Source: Thysanoteuthis rhombus (taxonomy: Eukaryota; Mollusca; Cephalopoda; Oegopsida; Thysanoteuthidae). Taken from it: DNA of 64,000 nucleotides. Of this stretch, positions 13,005 through 24,889 are shown one piece after another. The position numbers and the translations under genes were made by a program. The stretch spans positions 57,648,613 through 57,712,612 of the forward strand of contig OY735207.1 of assembly GCA_963457665.1 (NCBI GenBank), in the 5' to 3' direction. How positions within the stretch are numbered: position 1 is the first letter of the stretch; each line of letters opens with the position of its first letter. Under the pieces are notes generated by a model. It had not been told where the DNA came from and did not search any database. It worked only from the letters and a program-made list of their open reading frames with translations.

Positions 13005-13695
13005 TTTATAAAGTTTTTTTTTTTCACACACAATCCAAAAAATTGGAATAGAGTTATTCTATTTCCCACAAAACTAAATTGGGAATACAGTTTATTTGTT
13101 GTTTTGTTTTTTCTTACAAAAAATATAGTTCGAATATATTTTTTCTTTCTTACAAAAAATAAAAATGGAATATAGTTTTTCATGAATAAATTAGGAATGT
13201 TGTTTCTCATTTTTACAAAAAGTAAAATTGAAATATAGTATTTCATAAAGAAATTAATTGAGAATATAGATTTTCATTTTTTAAGGAAAAGTAGGATTTG
13301 GATGTAATTTTTCTTTTTGATGGAAAATAATATTGGGAGAGAGTTTTTTTTTTCCATTGAAGGAAATAAACCTGAGAATAGTTTCACTTTTTCACAAAAA
13401 ATGAAATTGAAATCTAGTTTGTTTGTTTCTTTCTTTTTTTCCATAAAGAATTAAATCGGGAATATAGTTTTTTTTCTTTTTTAAGAAGCTGGAAATTGAG
13501 ATATAGATTTTCTCTTTCACAGAAAAAAAATTAAAATATTGTTTTTCTTTTCCACAAAAAACAAAATTGGAATATAGTTTTTCTTCTTTAAAAAAAAAAC
13601 TGAGGATATAGTTTTTTTTTCCACAAAAAATGAAATTGGGAATATAGTTCCCCTTCTCGCAAAAAATTGAATTTAGAATATAGTTTTTGCTCTTT
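13005..13695. repeat. degenerate A/T-rich minisatellite, about 36-50 bp period
   Basis: At least 15 imperfect units alternate a GGAATATAGTTTTTC-type segment with a CACAAAAAATGAAATTG-type segment. Clear unit starts are near 13170, 13228, 13260, 13459, 13570, 13639 and 13675. Unit lengths vary because the poly-T and poly-A parts differ. The minus-strand frames (12953-13246 and 13588-13788) translate the repeat as K-K-L-Y-S-Q-F-H-F-L motifs. They have stops between them and no other support as genes. Confidence 0.85.
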
Positions 13696-14195
13696 TACGA
13701 ATAAGTTTACGTTGAATTCCATCCCTTTGATCCGTCTGACTTGGTTGAATCTACTAGGAATCGAATTCTTGGTCACTGAAATATGCAAACAACTAACACA
13801 CGCGAAGGTATTTATTCGCGCAGTGGGGATAACTAAGGGAAAACTGTGATATGTTTATAGTGGGTTATAATTTTGTAATAAATAATATATCATATTGTCA
13901 TGGCTCACATATTCATTTGTAATCCTGTAAATGAATAACCGAATGAATGAATTTCAATCTTACATTTCATATTTTTATGATTTACATATTTTTGTTTTCA
14001 AATTCTGACGATTTTTTTTTCGACAAGAAAATTGAATACAAAAGAGAAATATTGACTACTTCTCAAAAGAAGACGATGAAATGGTCAAGCTAAGTCAAAA
14101 TCTATTTTGACAACGTGAAGAATAAACTTTTCTCTCTTTTCTATGAAGTCGGAATATGGTAAAAAAAGCAAAACAAACAATTACTTATAGCGAGA
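13696..14195. other. unassigned sequence
   Basis: AT-rich, with no recognisable feature. Confidence 0.4.
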
Positions 14196-14199
14196 TTAA

Positions 14200-14520
14200 T
14201 GTTATTGGAAAGAAGGGTGTACAACAAATGCATCTACCGATTGTCACCAATGGAGCTGAAGCATGGAATATAACCAAGCGACTGACCTGCAAACCAAGAT
14301 GCATGCCACATGCATATGAAAGATTCATGATTACCCCTCATATTGAGAGGCAGCACAATATATCGGGGAGAAAACAGGAGTCCAAGACATCCTAGAATCT
14401 ACCACAAAGATCAAATGGCAACGGGCTGGTCTTTTTGCAAGAATAGATGACAACCCATAGGCATTAAAACTCACAACATGGATCCCATGGCCCGATTATC
14501 TCTCTGTCCATTATGCTACA
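14200..14520 (+). mobile_element. RTE-like retrotransposon fragment, tail region
   Basis: Order of landmarks: AACAAATGCATCTACCGATTG, ACCAATGGAGCTGAAGCATG, AACCAAGCGACTGACCTGCA, AAATGGCAACGGGCTGGTC, GATGACAACCCATAG, CTCACAACATGGATCCC. These correspond to the Y-G-A-E-T-W-N, T-K-R and W-Q-W-A-G-H-V-A-R-M blocks of the other copies. The frame is broken, it is 5'-truncated, and there is no (GAT)n tail. Confidence 0.85.
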
Positions 14521-14938
14521 GAAATTATTATTTTAGAAAGGCCAAGCAGTCGAGGTGACCTGTATCCATAGTATCCATACTGCTCTGTTCATCAGTCTAG
14601 CCTCTAGATGACCGGAAATTGAATTATATCAGTGGCATTAAGGTGCCAGGTGTAGAGTAATTGTTAGCAAGATAGTTTTACAAATTCATTCATGAGTGTA
14701 GTCAGTCCTATCAGAAAAATCTCGTGCCTGATTGTGCTAGGCTTACAATATATTTATCGTTTTATATGATGGACAATATGTTATATCTTTATTAATAATT
14801 GGGAAAAGTTTGTTCGTCTGTTCTCTACGGACGACCAAACTTTTTTTATATTCAGAGTTACTGAAGTTGATATGTATACCCATTGAACCCAAGGGAAGGT
14901 CTTGAAAAGTTATAGTGAGGTCAATCCTCGCTTGGGTT

Positions 14939-14940
<2 letters not shown>
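14521..14940. other. unassigned sequence
   Basis: Nothing recognised between the RTE fragment and the AT tract. Confidence 0.4.

Positions 14941-14942
<2 letters not shown>

Positions 14943-14983
<41 letters not shown>
14943..14983. repeat. AT microsatellite
   Basis: A pure AT run at the outer edge of family B copy 2. Confidence 0.95.
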
Positions 14984-14985
<2 letters not shown>

Positions 14986-15323
14986 GCTACCTTATTCAGG
15001 GTTGAACACTCTTTAAATAAGGTAACTTGTTCAATATAAGCTTATGCAGTGCTCCTCCAACTCTGGAATAGAGCCCTCTGGTGGAATGGGAATCGTGTTT
15101 AGGTAAATATATCGCTTCCATTCAATCTTACAGACCGCCCAGTTCTGCGTAGGACAGAGGAAAATACCAACTTCTGAGTCTGGAGGGAAGGTTCTGATCC
15201 TACCTCATGGTACTGAATGGGATAATGTATAGTCTATAGCCACACTGAAGAGTTGTAATGCAAGGAAACAGCTATCTTTACATGACTCAATTATTCAAAT
15301 AAATGTATTTATAGGAAGCTGCT

Positions 15324-15409
<86 letters not shown>

Positions 15410-15480
15410 GTGTGTGTGTGTGTGTGTCCTGCAGTTTCTTGTAATATGTCACTGATGTAAACAAGATTAAGTTCTAAGAA
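14984..15480 (-). repeat. dispersed repeat family B, copy 2, with internal AT/GT tract
   Basis: Inverted relative to copy 1. The body (about 14990-15285) contains GTTCTGCGTAGGACAGAGG, CATGGTACTGAATGGG, TATAGCCACACTGAAGAGTT and GGAAACAGCTATC, all shared with the 52.2 kb copy. The AT/GT tract at 15326-15427 follows, and then the arm read on the minus strand as AGTGACATATTACAAGAAAC, which pairs with the arm at 9793 in copy 1. The order arm, microsatellite, body is therefore conserved. Confidence 0.75.
15326..15427. repeat. compound microsatellite (AT)n(GT)n
   Basis: About 54 bp AT then GT with two TATGTATG interruptions. It lies inside family B copy 2. Confidence 0.97.
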
Positions 15481-16885
15481 AGTTCTAAGAAATCGATAAA
15501 CTCTCATTATTACACGCTACGATCCGATTCTATTCCTTTTCCCGGTGTAAATGGGTATTTTAGCTAGTTTATTCAAAATCGTTGTTCTATTTGTCTATGC
15601 TGTGGCTTCTTCTGAATTAACTTTATCTCAAAATCCAGATTCTTTTCACGGATCGGTGAGCCGAAACAAAAATAATCGATAAGCGGATACCCGTCTTTTG
15701 CACTCGCACTGTGTTTTCTGTGGGGGTAATCTTTGGGAATCTTTGGGGTTTTATTCCAAACGGCACTCATGTCAACTGAAGAAGCAGTTGCGCTTTCTGC
15801 TAGTTTTCACACGAACTGATCGATTATCATTGACCCGTTGTGATTTACAAGGATTCTTGACAATTTTGTCAAGTGCTGGAGTAAATCACTCGTTAAGCTG
15901 GGTTTTATGATAAAACGTGCTGGCTGTTGCTAAGTGAAGATTTAGAAGACTTCGTGGCGGACAAGGAATTACTGAGGCTTTAAGTTGACTCACACCCTAC
16001 GATGCTTATCAATAAAGAGTGGTTACTCGGGGTTTTCTGTTTCTATGGAATAAAAATAGCGCCCGGAATTGTATAAACAGTGAATGATTTTCCCTGATAA
16101 AGTAGACTTACGGGACAAACGTTGTAACAACCACGAGAAAAGTCGAATAAGTAATAGGACTCGAATTTTCGCCAGTGACATTTGCCGAGCTCCAACCCAA
16201 GAAAGGAATTGACTTCGTTTTTTCTACCTTGATGAGAACAATAACAATCTTCATATAATTGTGGTTATAAACTTAACGGTTTATTCGTCCCATCATATTA
16301 AACCAAGCCAATATCTAATATCAACATCCACTTACTGTGATTTGAAATGATGACTGAGTGATTGACAGCTGGCTCTCTCACCGACTGAGCCTAAGTGAGA
16401 ACTTTTACATATCTACGAAAATTTATCTTCCAATTATGCGAAGGCTCATTTGATAAAAAATGCATTCATTTGAATTAATTTTCATGATCTTTTATTAATC
16501 ATATACACAATGAATTGTCAAGAAGCTGAAATATTTCCGTATGTTATTACTTTATTTCAGATATGTCCAAGTAGAAAACGTCAGTGATGTCATGAAAAAA
16601 ATTTATCCTGACAACATTTATTTTTCAATGGATTTTTTTTTCTTTACATGACTTCAAATCTTGATGCTATGGTAGTTCGATCATTGACTGCGACGGCGAG
16701 TCACCTCTAGTTTTATTTCCTCATTTGATTGACTTTCAGGAGTATATTTCAACGGAAATTGCTAACTAAATGAAGTGATAAAATGCTTATTTCAGGTAAT
16801 TAATTTCGTATTGACAAAAATCAATTTTTATCGAATGGTAGGTATTTCAGAACTGTCTATAGTGAGTTGAAAAAAAAACTGTAGG
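15481..16885. other. unassigned sequence
   Basis: Opposite-strand frames at 15573-15770 (-) and 15698-15910 (+) have no domain, and neither has clear splice context. I cannot support a gene. Confidence 0.4.
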
Positions 16886-16889
16886 AATA

Positions 16890-17235
16890 TCAGCAAGCAT
16901 CATCACTATCATCATCATCGTCATCAGTCATTTAACATTCGTCGTTAGATATAGATATACCCATAGATGCACCAGAACTTTCTATCACGGGCGTTGCAAA
17001 GCCAATACTTTTTGAACATATCTAGTTCTTCATTCTAATATATTTTTCTTTGCTATAGTCTTTTCTTATGATATCTGTGAATCTATGTTGTGAGTTGTGA
17101 TGCCCAGCAGTTGTCTGACACTCTCGCAATTAGACCAGCCCATTGTCATTTTAGTTTTGTAAGGTCTTTTTTCTTTGAAGTTCAAGCTACTTTTCTCATT
17201 TTTTGTCGGATCACTGGAAAGTCCTCGTTTTTACC
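16890..17235 (-). mobile_element. RTE-like fragment with (GAT)n-type 3' end
   Basis: On the plus strand the element's 3' end reads as imperfect CATCATCATC repeats (about 16897-16928), then ACATTCGTCGTTAGATATAG, CTATCACGGGCGTTGC, TGAGTTGTGATGCCCAGCAG and CGCAATTAGACCAGCCCATT. These are complements of the GACTGATGATGAT, GGACGTTAA, GTTGGACAT and AATGGGCTGGTC landmarks of other copies. It is inverted and 5'-truncated. Confidence 0.85.
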
Positions 17236-17290
17236 AGAAAAAAAAGCATGCACATTGCCAAATATAGACCTACAGTCCAATTTAGTATAA

Positions 17291-19355
17291 ACATTTGTTG
17301 TAAATTTTACCATTTGCAAAAAAAATGGTAGTTAAATATCTTCCAGGCAGAATAAGGAGTGGATGTGTTCATTTTCAGTCCTTTTGCTCCATCGATGCAG
17401 CGCGTACATGTGATACACACATAGATTGATAGATAAATGGTTGACAGTTTGTATTAATCGTCTCGAGCAGAGGTTAGCGAAATTTCCCTGCACAAGAAAG
17501 GAAAGCTGCACTATTTAACTTACAAAACAACCATTACGAAGTGTATTACTCTAGTACAAATTTCCTATTAAATATTACTCTTCTACATTGTTACAGACCG
17601 GCACACTTCACTAAGTAATCTGAGGTAGTACGTTGTTGTTTTTTCTTTATATCCGAAGGAAGCAGACATATCCCCTTAGGAACAAACAATAGTTCCCACC
17701 TATCAAATAAGGTACTTATCGACTTTTCCTTTACGACAATAAACAGTACAAGTTTCTATTTGTTGTGAAATTGTTGTTATAGACAAGTGTTTCGAAGTTG
17801 CCTCTTCAATTTCTCTAAGACTAATATACAAAATGGGTTTCGTTGTTTATTTCCTTTTTTGATTTTTGACAATTTGGCTACTGCTGCTATTCTCAGGAGT
17901 AAAATCGCCCCAAGTGAACAAAACTTGAGCTGAGGGGATGATATATTGTCACATACAATATCTCGATTGAAATACAGGATCTGTCACTGAAAACATCACA
18001 GAGGAACATTTTGAACTGAGGTGTAGTGATGAATGCAAGTACAAATTAGAAAGAGCTCGATTGAACGGAAATATGACAGTTAAATATGACTAACCAAACA
18101 CTAGTCCAGCATGGATGAAGAACTGTTGTGATTCTAACGATTTGAATGTGACTCTAGAAGGAAAGAAAGTACGTATGAGTTATGGACGAATGTGGAGAGA
18201 CACAAGACAAAAACTCACAAATACCATTCCAAGTGTTGGGAATCAAGCAATAAAGTACCCAGCAAAAGGATCACAGTTTAATTAAAACAATTTTGGAGGA
18301 CGATTGCCTTGAGAAATTATCAAGACAAGGCGATTCGGGAAATAGATTGGGAAACCGTTTCTTACAGCATCGTGCAAGCAACACTCTGCCATAAAAAAAA
18401 AAACAAACTTAGACTGAGGGTTGCTAGGGAATGAGATATTAGTGCAAAGAATTAACAAAGAGTACACGAACCATCCCTTGAATAGAAACTGTTTTTTGCT
18501 ATTAAATTTTCTTATATTCTTTGACTGATATTTACGATCCATAAAAAATTGTTGATTATAGAAAATATCTCAACGCTTATCAAATTTTGAATCCGTCTTT
18601 CTGTTGGGATATTTGGGGTGGTTTACTGTCTACTTATATAATTCACCATGAAATTGGTAATATTTTCTGTCTATGATATTTGTCAATAGTCAAAGTCGAT
18701 TGCTATCAGATGCTGATCAAAGGATAATGTCCTTCACCTATTTACCAGGTTTTTTTTTGTTTTTGTTGTTTTGTTTTTTTTGTGCATCAAAAACTCAGGG
18801 TTAATCCTAGATGAATATCTAAAAAGCTCAAGAATGTAAACCTCTCAAAATACTATGAAAATTCTTTTAGTGTGAGGGCAGTCAACCTTCGACCTTCAGG
18901 CTAGATGTGACCTGTGAAGAGATGATGGCCAGCCCAGGAGCAAATACTGGGATATTAGAGCTCACTCCTTTCTCTTTTTTTTCTAAAGATTTTATGCATG
19001 TTCGAGAATGGGATTAGACATGCTTTTAACTTTCTAATCACAAATTTTCAGAAAGATGATCTTATTTGGACCTGATGAAAATCACTCGATTTAAACATCA
19101 CTTAACTTGGTATTTAGGATGAAAAATATTAATTTTTGCTTCAAATGTTGTGAAAATTGCATTTGCTTAAAGCAGATGACTGTTATCTCTGAATTCAATT
19201 CAAGTAGGTGATCAGTCACTTTTTTCACCCATGAATGATGAAGGCCCGCCTCAATTTACGAGCTCTGATGTGGCATGGATGACCAAAAGAGACAAAACTT
19301 GATCCTGTCCAAAGTATATTAGCAATATTGAAATAGCGTTATATAACGGGTAACA
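17291..19355. other. unassigned sequence
   Basis: Two kb without a supportable gene. The 86-codon frame at 18282-18542 (-) has no domain. The stretch at 18040-18260 has somewhat coding-like composition but is interrupted in all frames. Confidence 0.4.
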
Positions 19356-19357
19356 TC

Positions 19358-19466
<109 letters not shown>

Positions 19467-19767
19467 CTGATATTATTGTGACATGGAGTCTAATCTGATA
19501 TGCAAGGAACAAGTTTGAACACAAGTTGGTTGTATATCGTCTCAAGGAAACATTGTCTTGTAAGAGGAAGATGTATGTCCATTATAGACAGGAAGAGAAT
19601 TTGCAAACGTCAGTTGGACTGATCAGACTTCGATGTGACATGTGTCTATCCGAGACGATTGGACCGCTAGAGCTCATATATATATATATATATCCGTCAA
19701 AAATGTCGGGATTATTTATGTTATTTTTCGATAAATTATTGATCTGTACAATACCTTTTCTGACATC

Positions 19768-21125
19768 TATTTCCATCTGTTTGCAGTACCATGGCCTAGA
19801 TGCAAACGGAAGGGCTGGCTTTATTCACAGTCTTGCAAGCGAGTGAAGTTGTAGCGTTTGGATCAGTAAGCTATCAGCTCAATTTTGATCGTAAAGTTTC
19901 AGTGGATAATAATCGGTCTATTGGATTAATGGGCATCCAGTTCCATGACAAGGAAGTGATGTTGAATGTAGATACTTCTGGTGTGAATTAAATGCTTGTT
20001 CCATCATTAACGATATATGCTTACTGATTAACTAACATATATGTAATTATAATGGATCAAACGCTAAAATATGCTTGTTGCGTGGATTTGACGTGATCCG
20101 ACTGAACGATGGTAATTCAAAAAATTGGAATGTGAAAAGGAATTTAGGAGAGGAAAAACAGGTGTTACCTCTCAATTTCTTCTTATTATCACTCGTGCAT
20201 GTTCCGATGCCCTTCGACGGTTACAGCCTCCTTTCTCAAAAGAACTGTAAAGTTGCAAAGAAAAATGTATGCCGTTTACATGCATGAGATGTGTGGGTAA
20301 CGCTACATATTCATGCATATGTCTGAGCATGATACAGACTATGTTACCTACTACCTTTCTGGAAGCCCAAGTTTGTGGATATGTTAGGCGTACCGGAAAG
20401 TCTTTTTTATACTACCTAACTTTAACTTTATCGAGTATTCAACTCCATCAGAATTATGTGATTTATTTTTTCCCTGATGACTCAAGTTCTCTTCCTCGAA
20501 ATAGAATATCATCTACTATTTCAGTTTCGGTCGTACAAGGCGAGCAAGAAAGCAATTGGAGAGATCCGTATCAGTGACTTTATGCTCAATGAGTTGGTAG
20601 AGGTATCAATGGAAGCACGGCAACTAAGAGACTTCGCAATGTTCATACAAATGCATTTAATATATCAATCGATACCCAAAGCACGTGAAGGAGGCTGCAG
20701 CGCTGAAACGTTGAAGCAGACCCTCGTAAAACCATTAGAAGTTCATCAGAAAAACTGAATTCAATTTAGTGTTCTGTACATCACCTTTAACAGATCGGAG
20801 AGGTCTTTAGACGAGTAGTTCGAGGCCCTAATTAACTCTTGGCTGGATACAGTCCCCAGCATTCAGCAATCTGAAATATTTAGCAGAGCAGACAGGAAAA
20901 GGCACCATTTCTCCATCTAATTGTTATTTATGACAAGAGTTGAGGTCTGTATGTTCACAGAGAGCCGATAAACCGATGAATGTATCCAGATCAGACAGCA
21001 GTTTCAGCGCCAAAATATTGATGAGTTCAAACATGAGCTATCGGAGTTCTTCACATCAAAGCCATCTTCCTCCAACAAAGAGGGGATTAAAAATTGGATT
21101 TCAAGTTGTAAAGCTTTGTTGAATA
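19768..21125 (+). other. broken coding-like region, unidentified
   Basis: A long polypyrimidine run ending CTGTTTGCAG (about 19777-19786) precedes a chain of short frames. The best is 20477-20758, with AIGEIRISDFMLNELVEVSM and ETLKQTLVKPLEVHQKN. Protein-like stretches continue in shifted frames to about 21120 (NSWLDTVPSIQQSEIFSRAD, then DEFKHELSEFFTSKPSSSNK), with stops between. This looks like a decayed reading frame of about 1 kb, perhaps a processed pseudogene or a mobile-element protein. I do not recognise the family. Confidence 0.3.
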
Positions 21126-21220
21126 TCGACATCGATGAATATAATTGATTCAACAATAAATGTTTCCCAACAAAATAGTTCCGTCTTTTCTGGAAATAAG
21201 AACAACTTTTATAAAATATA

Positions 21221-21355
<135 letters not shown>

Positions 21356-21399
21356 TTGTTTGTATGTCAGGGATTGGAAGGTATGGTAGGCATCGCCTA

Positions 21400-22078
21400 C
21401 CATGAGTAAAATCATTACAGTAATTGATGAGAATTTTTTTTCAAAAAGGTAATTCTTAAAATGATTATGATAAATATAAAAAATAACAGATTCCTAATCC
21501 ATAGTAGTTTCATCAGCACTAAATTCGAAGTATCATTCGGTTAAATTTTTGTTTATTTGTTATGATGGAATTTGAAGAAAGTATCGAAATTTTTTCATTA
21601 GTTATTGGAGGTATTTATGAAAAGCTCTGTTAGCAAAAAAAATGGAAATATATATTATCATATGAGACTGCCCTCATTCAATTATTTGTTATTGCAATAA
21701 AGTACAACGAAACAAAAAAGTTCTTACAATAAAAAAAAATAAATCCTTGGAATTAAAAAAAAATGAATTTCACTTCCTAAAATCACTTCGATGAGGACTA
21801 ATTAAGATTTAGAATTCCAATATAGATTAAATGATGCTTCATATAGTAACATTTTAGTTCTATTTATTGAAATATATTGCTGATGCACAGTATGTGAAGG
21901 CTTTTGTTGAAAATCTATTCATCATTCAAGGATGGCCCATCCTGAGTAATTAAGCAGGGCACATGCCATATAAATATATACGTTTGCATGCATGTATCTA
22001 TGTGTGTATGTGTCTGTATGTGTGGAATAATGGTTAGATAGATTGTTATTGAGAGATATTGGTAAATATAAACCGATA
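21400..22078. other. unassigned sequence
   Basis: AT-rich, with no feature recognised. Confidence 0.4.
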
Positions 22079-22079
22079 T

Positions 22080-22580
22080 CGTTCGAGAGTGACAGAGACA
22101 CACAAGGAGAGGGGGAGAGAAAGACAGAGACACACAAAGAAAGGGGGGAGAGAAAGACAGAGACACACGAAGAAAGGGGGAAGGTGAGAGATAGAAAAAG
22201 GGGTGCAGGATTGGTTAGTTTTGGTTGAGTTAAATGTGACGCTATTCGTGCTTTTTTCTCCCTGATGCCCTCGAAAAAGGGTTAGCTTTTCTTATCTCCG
22301 CACTATTTTCTATTGCTCGGTCACTTGACAGGATATCCTGTCACAGGCAATCCGTAATGGTTGACAGTGAAGGAGTGTGTGATTGAACCTTTCGACGAAC
22401 TGCACTCCTATATAAACTGTTCAGGCAGTAACGGCAAAATATTTTACTCAAAACCCAACAATGATAGAGGTAAAAAAAAAGTTCCCCCCACTTTCTCTCT
22501 CCTTCTTTTTCCCTCTCTCTCTCTCTATATATATTCATATATGTGTTTGTGTGTATATCAGGGATGGATAATCTGGATAT
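22080..22580 (+). repeat. dispersed repeat family S, copy 1 (GA-rich, body, CT/AT tract)
   Basis: A GA/GACA-rich lead (22080-22200) is followed by a body aligned with 26.9-27.13 kb: CTGATGCCCTCGAAAAAGG, CTTATCTCCGCACTATTTTC, CTTGACAGGATATCCTGTC, AATGGTTGACAGTGAAGGAG, TGATTGAACCTTTCGACG and AGTAACGGCAAAATATT. A CT/AT tract (22490-22535) and TATCAGGGATGGATAA come next. Copy 2 has the same order, so the module includes its microsatellites. It is non-coding as far as I can see. Confidence 0.7.
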
Positions 22581-22582
22581 AT

Positions 22583-22632
22583 ATATAGATAGATAGATAG
22601 ATAGTTAGATAGATAGATAGATAGATAGATGG
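22583..22632. repeat. GATA microsatellite
   Basis: About 12 tetranucleotide units with one GTTA interruption. Confidence 0.95.
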
Positions 22633-22639
22633 TTGTTCT

Positions 22640-23588
22640 TTTCAATGTTCAACTATGAATGAGAGAGTTGAATACGATTAAGAACTCGAACTCAAACCTC
22701 AAAGACTATCTGGTGCATATGTCTTTGTTCTAATGAAAACAGTTTTAAAAATTTTCCAATCACCTTCTCTAGAATGGGTCGTATGGAATTAAGATGTACT
22801 TCTAGAGGACAATAGTTTGGACGTTGCAATGTCTAGGTTAATAGCTCTTTGGTCAGAAAAGTTGAAAGTTATTCGGCGTGTAAGTGTTGTAGTTATGCAT
22901 CCAATATAAGATGCTGTTTCTTCTTTGTCAGAGATACAATTTCCAAATCGATACATATCTTATAAAATATTTGTCTTGCACAGGAGAGGCTTTCCTGGAG
23001 ATGTTTTATTCTAAGTGACAAAATAGTATGTTTTATTTTTTTTCAAATCCATAATGAGTTTTAGCTGTTCTACACGTAACAAGCATGTCTTAATGAATTT
23101 AAGAAAGAAAACGATCTGCATTTATGAATCACCATAGTATGTACTTGTAGCATAACTAATCATCTGAAATAGTCATCTGAAATTATCTGAAAAAAATAGA
23201 TCACATATCATGGAACCATTTTTAAGATATACATCTTTGACCTAAATTTTTTTTCAAAACATCAGCACCAGATGAGAGTCCAAAATGGCTGAGGACATCT
23301 AAAAGAGCACTTTTTTATAAGTAAAAAAAATGAACAAAAAATGCTTTTATGAAGTGCTTAGTTGTGTACCAGGGACACACAAAAACCCCATGCACATATA
23401 AAAATAGATACATCCCCTCAAAGGAAAAGAATCCATAGCCGCATTGGCTGGTTGGTGGGGCTTTTTTGGGGACTACTTTAATGATGCGTGACAAAGTTAT
23501 AGACTGATAAAATTCGTTGAGGGTGTTATTTTCACTCGGGAATGGAGCACATAATTACAAGTGATTCGAGATGTAATGTTTACATTAA
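22640..23588. other. unassigned sequence
   Basis: No supportable feature. Confidence 0.4.
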
Positions 23589-23589
23589 T

Positions 23590-24003
23590 TGAAATTTACA
23601 TAAAAACGTCTTGATCTCGAATTCTTTTAAGGATTCCATAGAGATTTGTTGTCTCAAGTAGAAGCAGTGGCTCACTTCCTTCAGCTCTGCACTTTCAATT
23701 CCGATTTTCGTACCATTGTCCTCGATATACATGTTCTATATTACATTATTTTACAAAAGTTTATGTGAAGACAAACTTTCTTGCTTTCTCAATTCAGTCC
23801 GTCCAGCATTATTTGGACGCCATAAAGATTCTAAGCGAAAGAGATGATGTAATCAGCAAATCTGAGGTTACTTAGGTATTTACCATCAATTCTCATCCCG
23901 TTTTTTCCATATGAATATTTTCAAAGATCATCATTTGGTGGACTGTGGAGGGTTTGGATGAGCTGGTATCACCTCATCTCACTCCTTTTTCATGGCGGCC
24001 AAA
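23590..24003 (-). mobile_element. RTE-like reverse-transcriptase fragment
   Basis: Minus-strand conceptual translation, with shifts, runs from a KGVR-GD block through MEKTGMRIDGKYLSNLRFAD to ..ESKKVCLHINF.. and QQISMESLKEFEIK. This is the RT palm segment through the post-palm region. The catalytic motif that reads F-A-D-D in functional RTE enzymes reads F-A-D-Y here, and several stops are present. It abuts the next RTE copy at about 24005. Confidence 0.85.
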
Positions 24004-24004
24004 T

Positions 24005-24245
24005 CATGTTTGATACAAGACTTATAAGGTTTTCTTGGTCTCGAAGTTTGAACTCACTTTACCAAGAATTTCCCAACCTGGACTGATTGTTTGCTTAATT
24101 TCTTCTTCTTTTTAGGATTTAACAGAGATTCATTGTCTTAGGAAAATGCATCGGTCAACTTTCTTCAGTTTCAATTCTGATCATTATGTCTTTGCCCTCA
24201 TTATATTTGTTGTACATGATATTTGTATTACTGAAGTCCAAGTTG
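24005..24245 (-). mobile_element. RTE-like copy, inverted 5' part of a twin-primed insertion
   Basis: Minus-strand translation gives NIMYNKYNEGKDIMIRIETE, then ELKKVDRCIFLRQ, then EEEIKQTISPGWEILGKVSS. These are the blocks between the RT palm and the Y-G-A-E-T-W motif. The element continues in the opposite orientation from 24246, where the next block begins. The inverted part ends and the direct part starts at nearly the same element coordinate: GTTTGATAC at about 24005-24013 is mirrored by GTATCAAAC at about 24257-24265. Confidence 0.8.
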
Positions 24246-24665
24246 AAACCTACGAAAGTATCAAACCAATGTGTCCTCCTGACAGTCACCTATGGAGCTG
24301 GAACATAGAAGCTAACCGAAAGATTGACCCTCAAATTCAGAACTATACAAATTTCACAGGAGAAAATCATCCTCAACATCACACAGAGTGATAGCAAGAC
24401 AGCACAGTATATTAGAGGAAACACAGAAAATAGATATACATCATCGAATCCCGTAGAAAACTCAAAAGGCAATGGGCTGGTCATGTAGCAAGAATGTCAC
24501 ACGTCCTCTGGACATCACAACCTGCAAAGTACGTCCTGAGAGGTCGTATGTGTAATATTGTCCATCAAGAAAAAAAAATAGCGTCAGGAACCAGACAAGT
24601 TCAGAACCAATAGAGGGGTCAGGCGAATCTGGAGAAGGCTTATGTCAAACGATAATTCACCATAA
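24246..24665 (+). mobile_element. RTE-like copy, direct 3' part of a twin-primed insertion
   Basis: Starts at AACCAATGTGTCCTCCTGAC (N-Q-C-V-L block) and continues TCACCTATGGAGCTGGAACA, CAAAAGGCAATGGGCTGGTC, AAGAATGTCACACGTCCTCT and GAAGGCTTATGTCAAACG, matching the standard RTE 3' region. The (GAT)n tail is replaced by TAATTCACCATAATACC. The frame is broken. Together with the inverted 24005-24245 segment it forms one insertion. Confidence 0.85.
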
Positions 24666-24889
24666 TACCGTCTGTCTATTTGTATGTACTTGCCTGCCAC
24701 AAAAACTACTCGATATTTATCCATGAATTTTTCTGTTGGTATGGATTTGATCCCCTAAAATTGTTTTTAGCATTAGTTTTTGAAAACCAACCCACAAAAT
24801 GTTTTTAGGGTAATTCAATTTCGGGTGCTCTATTTACATGATTAATCATTATCGGTAGAATACTTTCTGACAACGTGATAAAAGAATAT

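Noticed and set aside
13005..13695. Possible CRISPR-like array of regular repeats
   Set aside because: Units are adjacent and diverged with no unique spacers, and the window is eukaryotic.
12953..13788. Minus-strand frames with repeated K-K-L-Y-S-Q-F motifs, resembling a repeat protein
   Set aside because: The peptide period follows the DNA minisatellite, stops interrupt the array, and A/T-runs vary in length without regard to frame.
16897..16928. CATCATC run as an independent microsatellite
   Set aside because: It is the complement of the RTE (GAT)n tail, adjoining recognisable element sequence.
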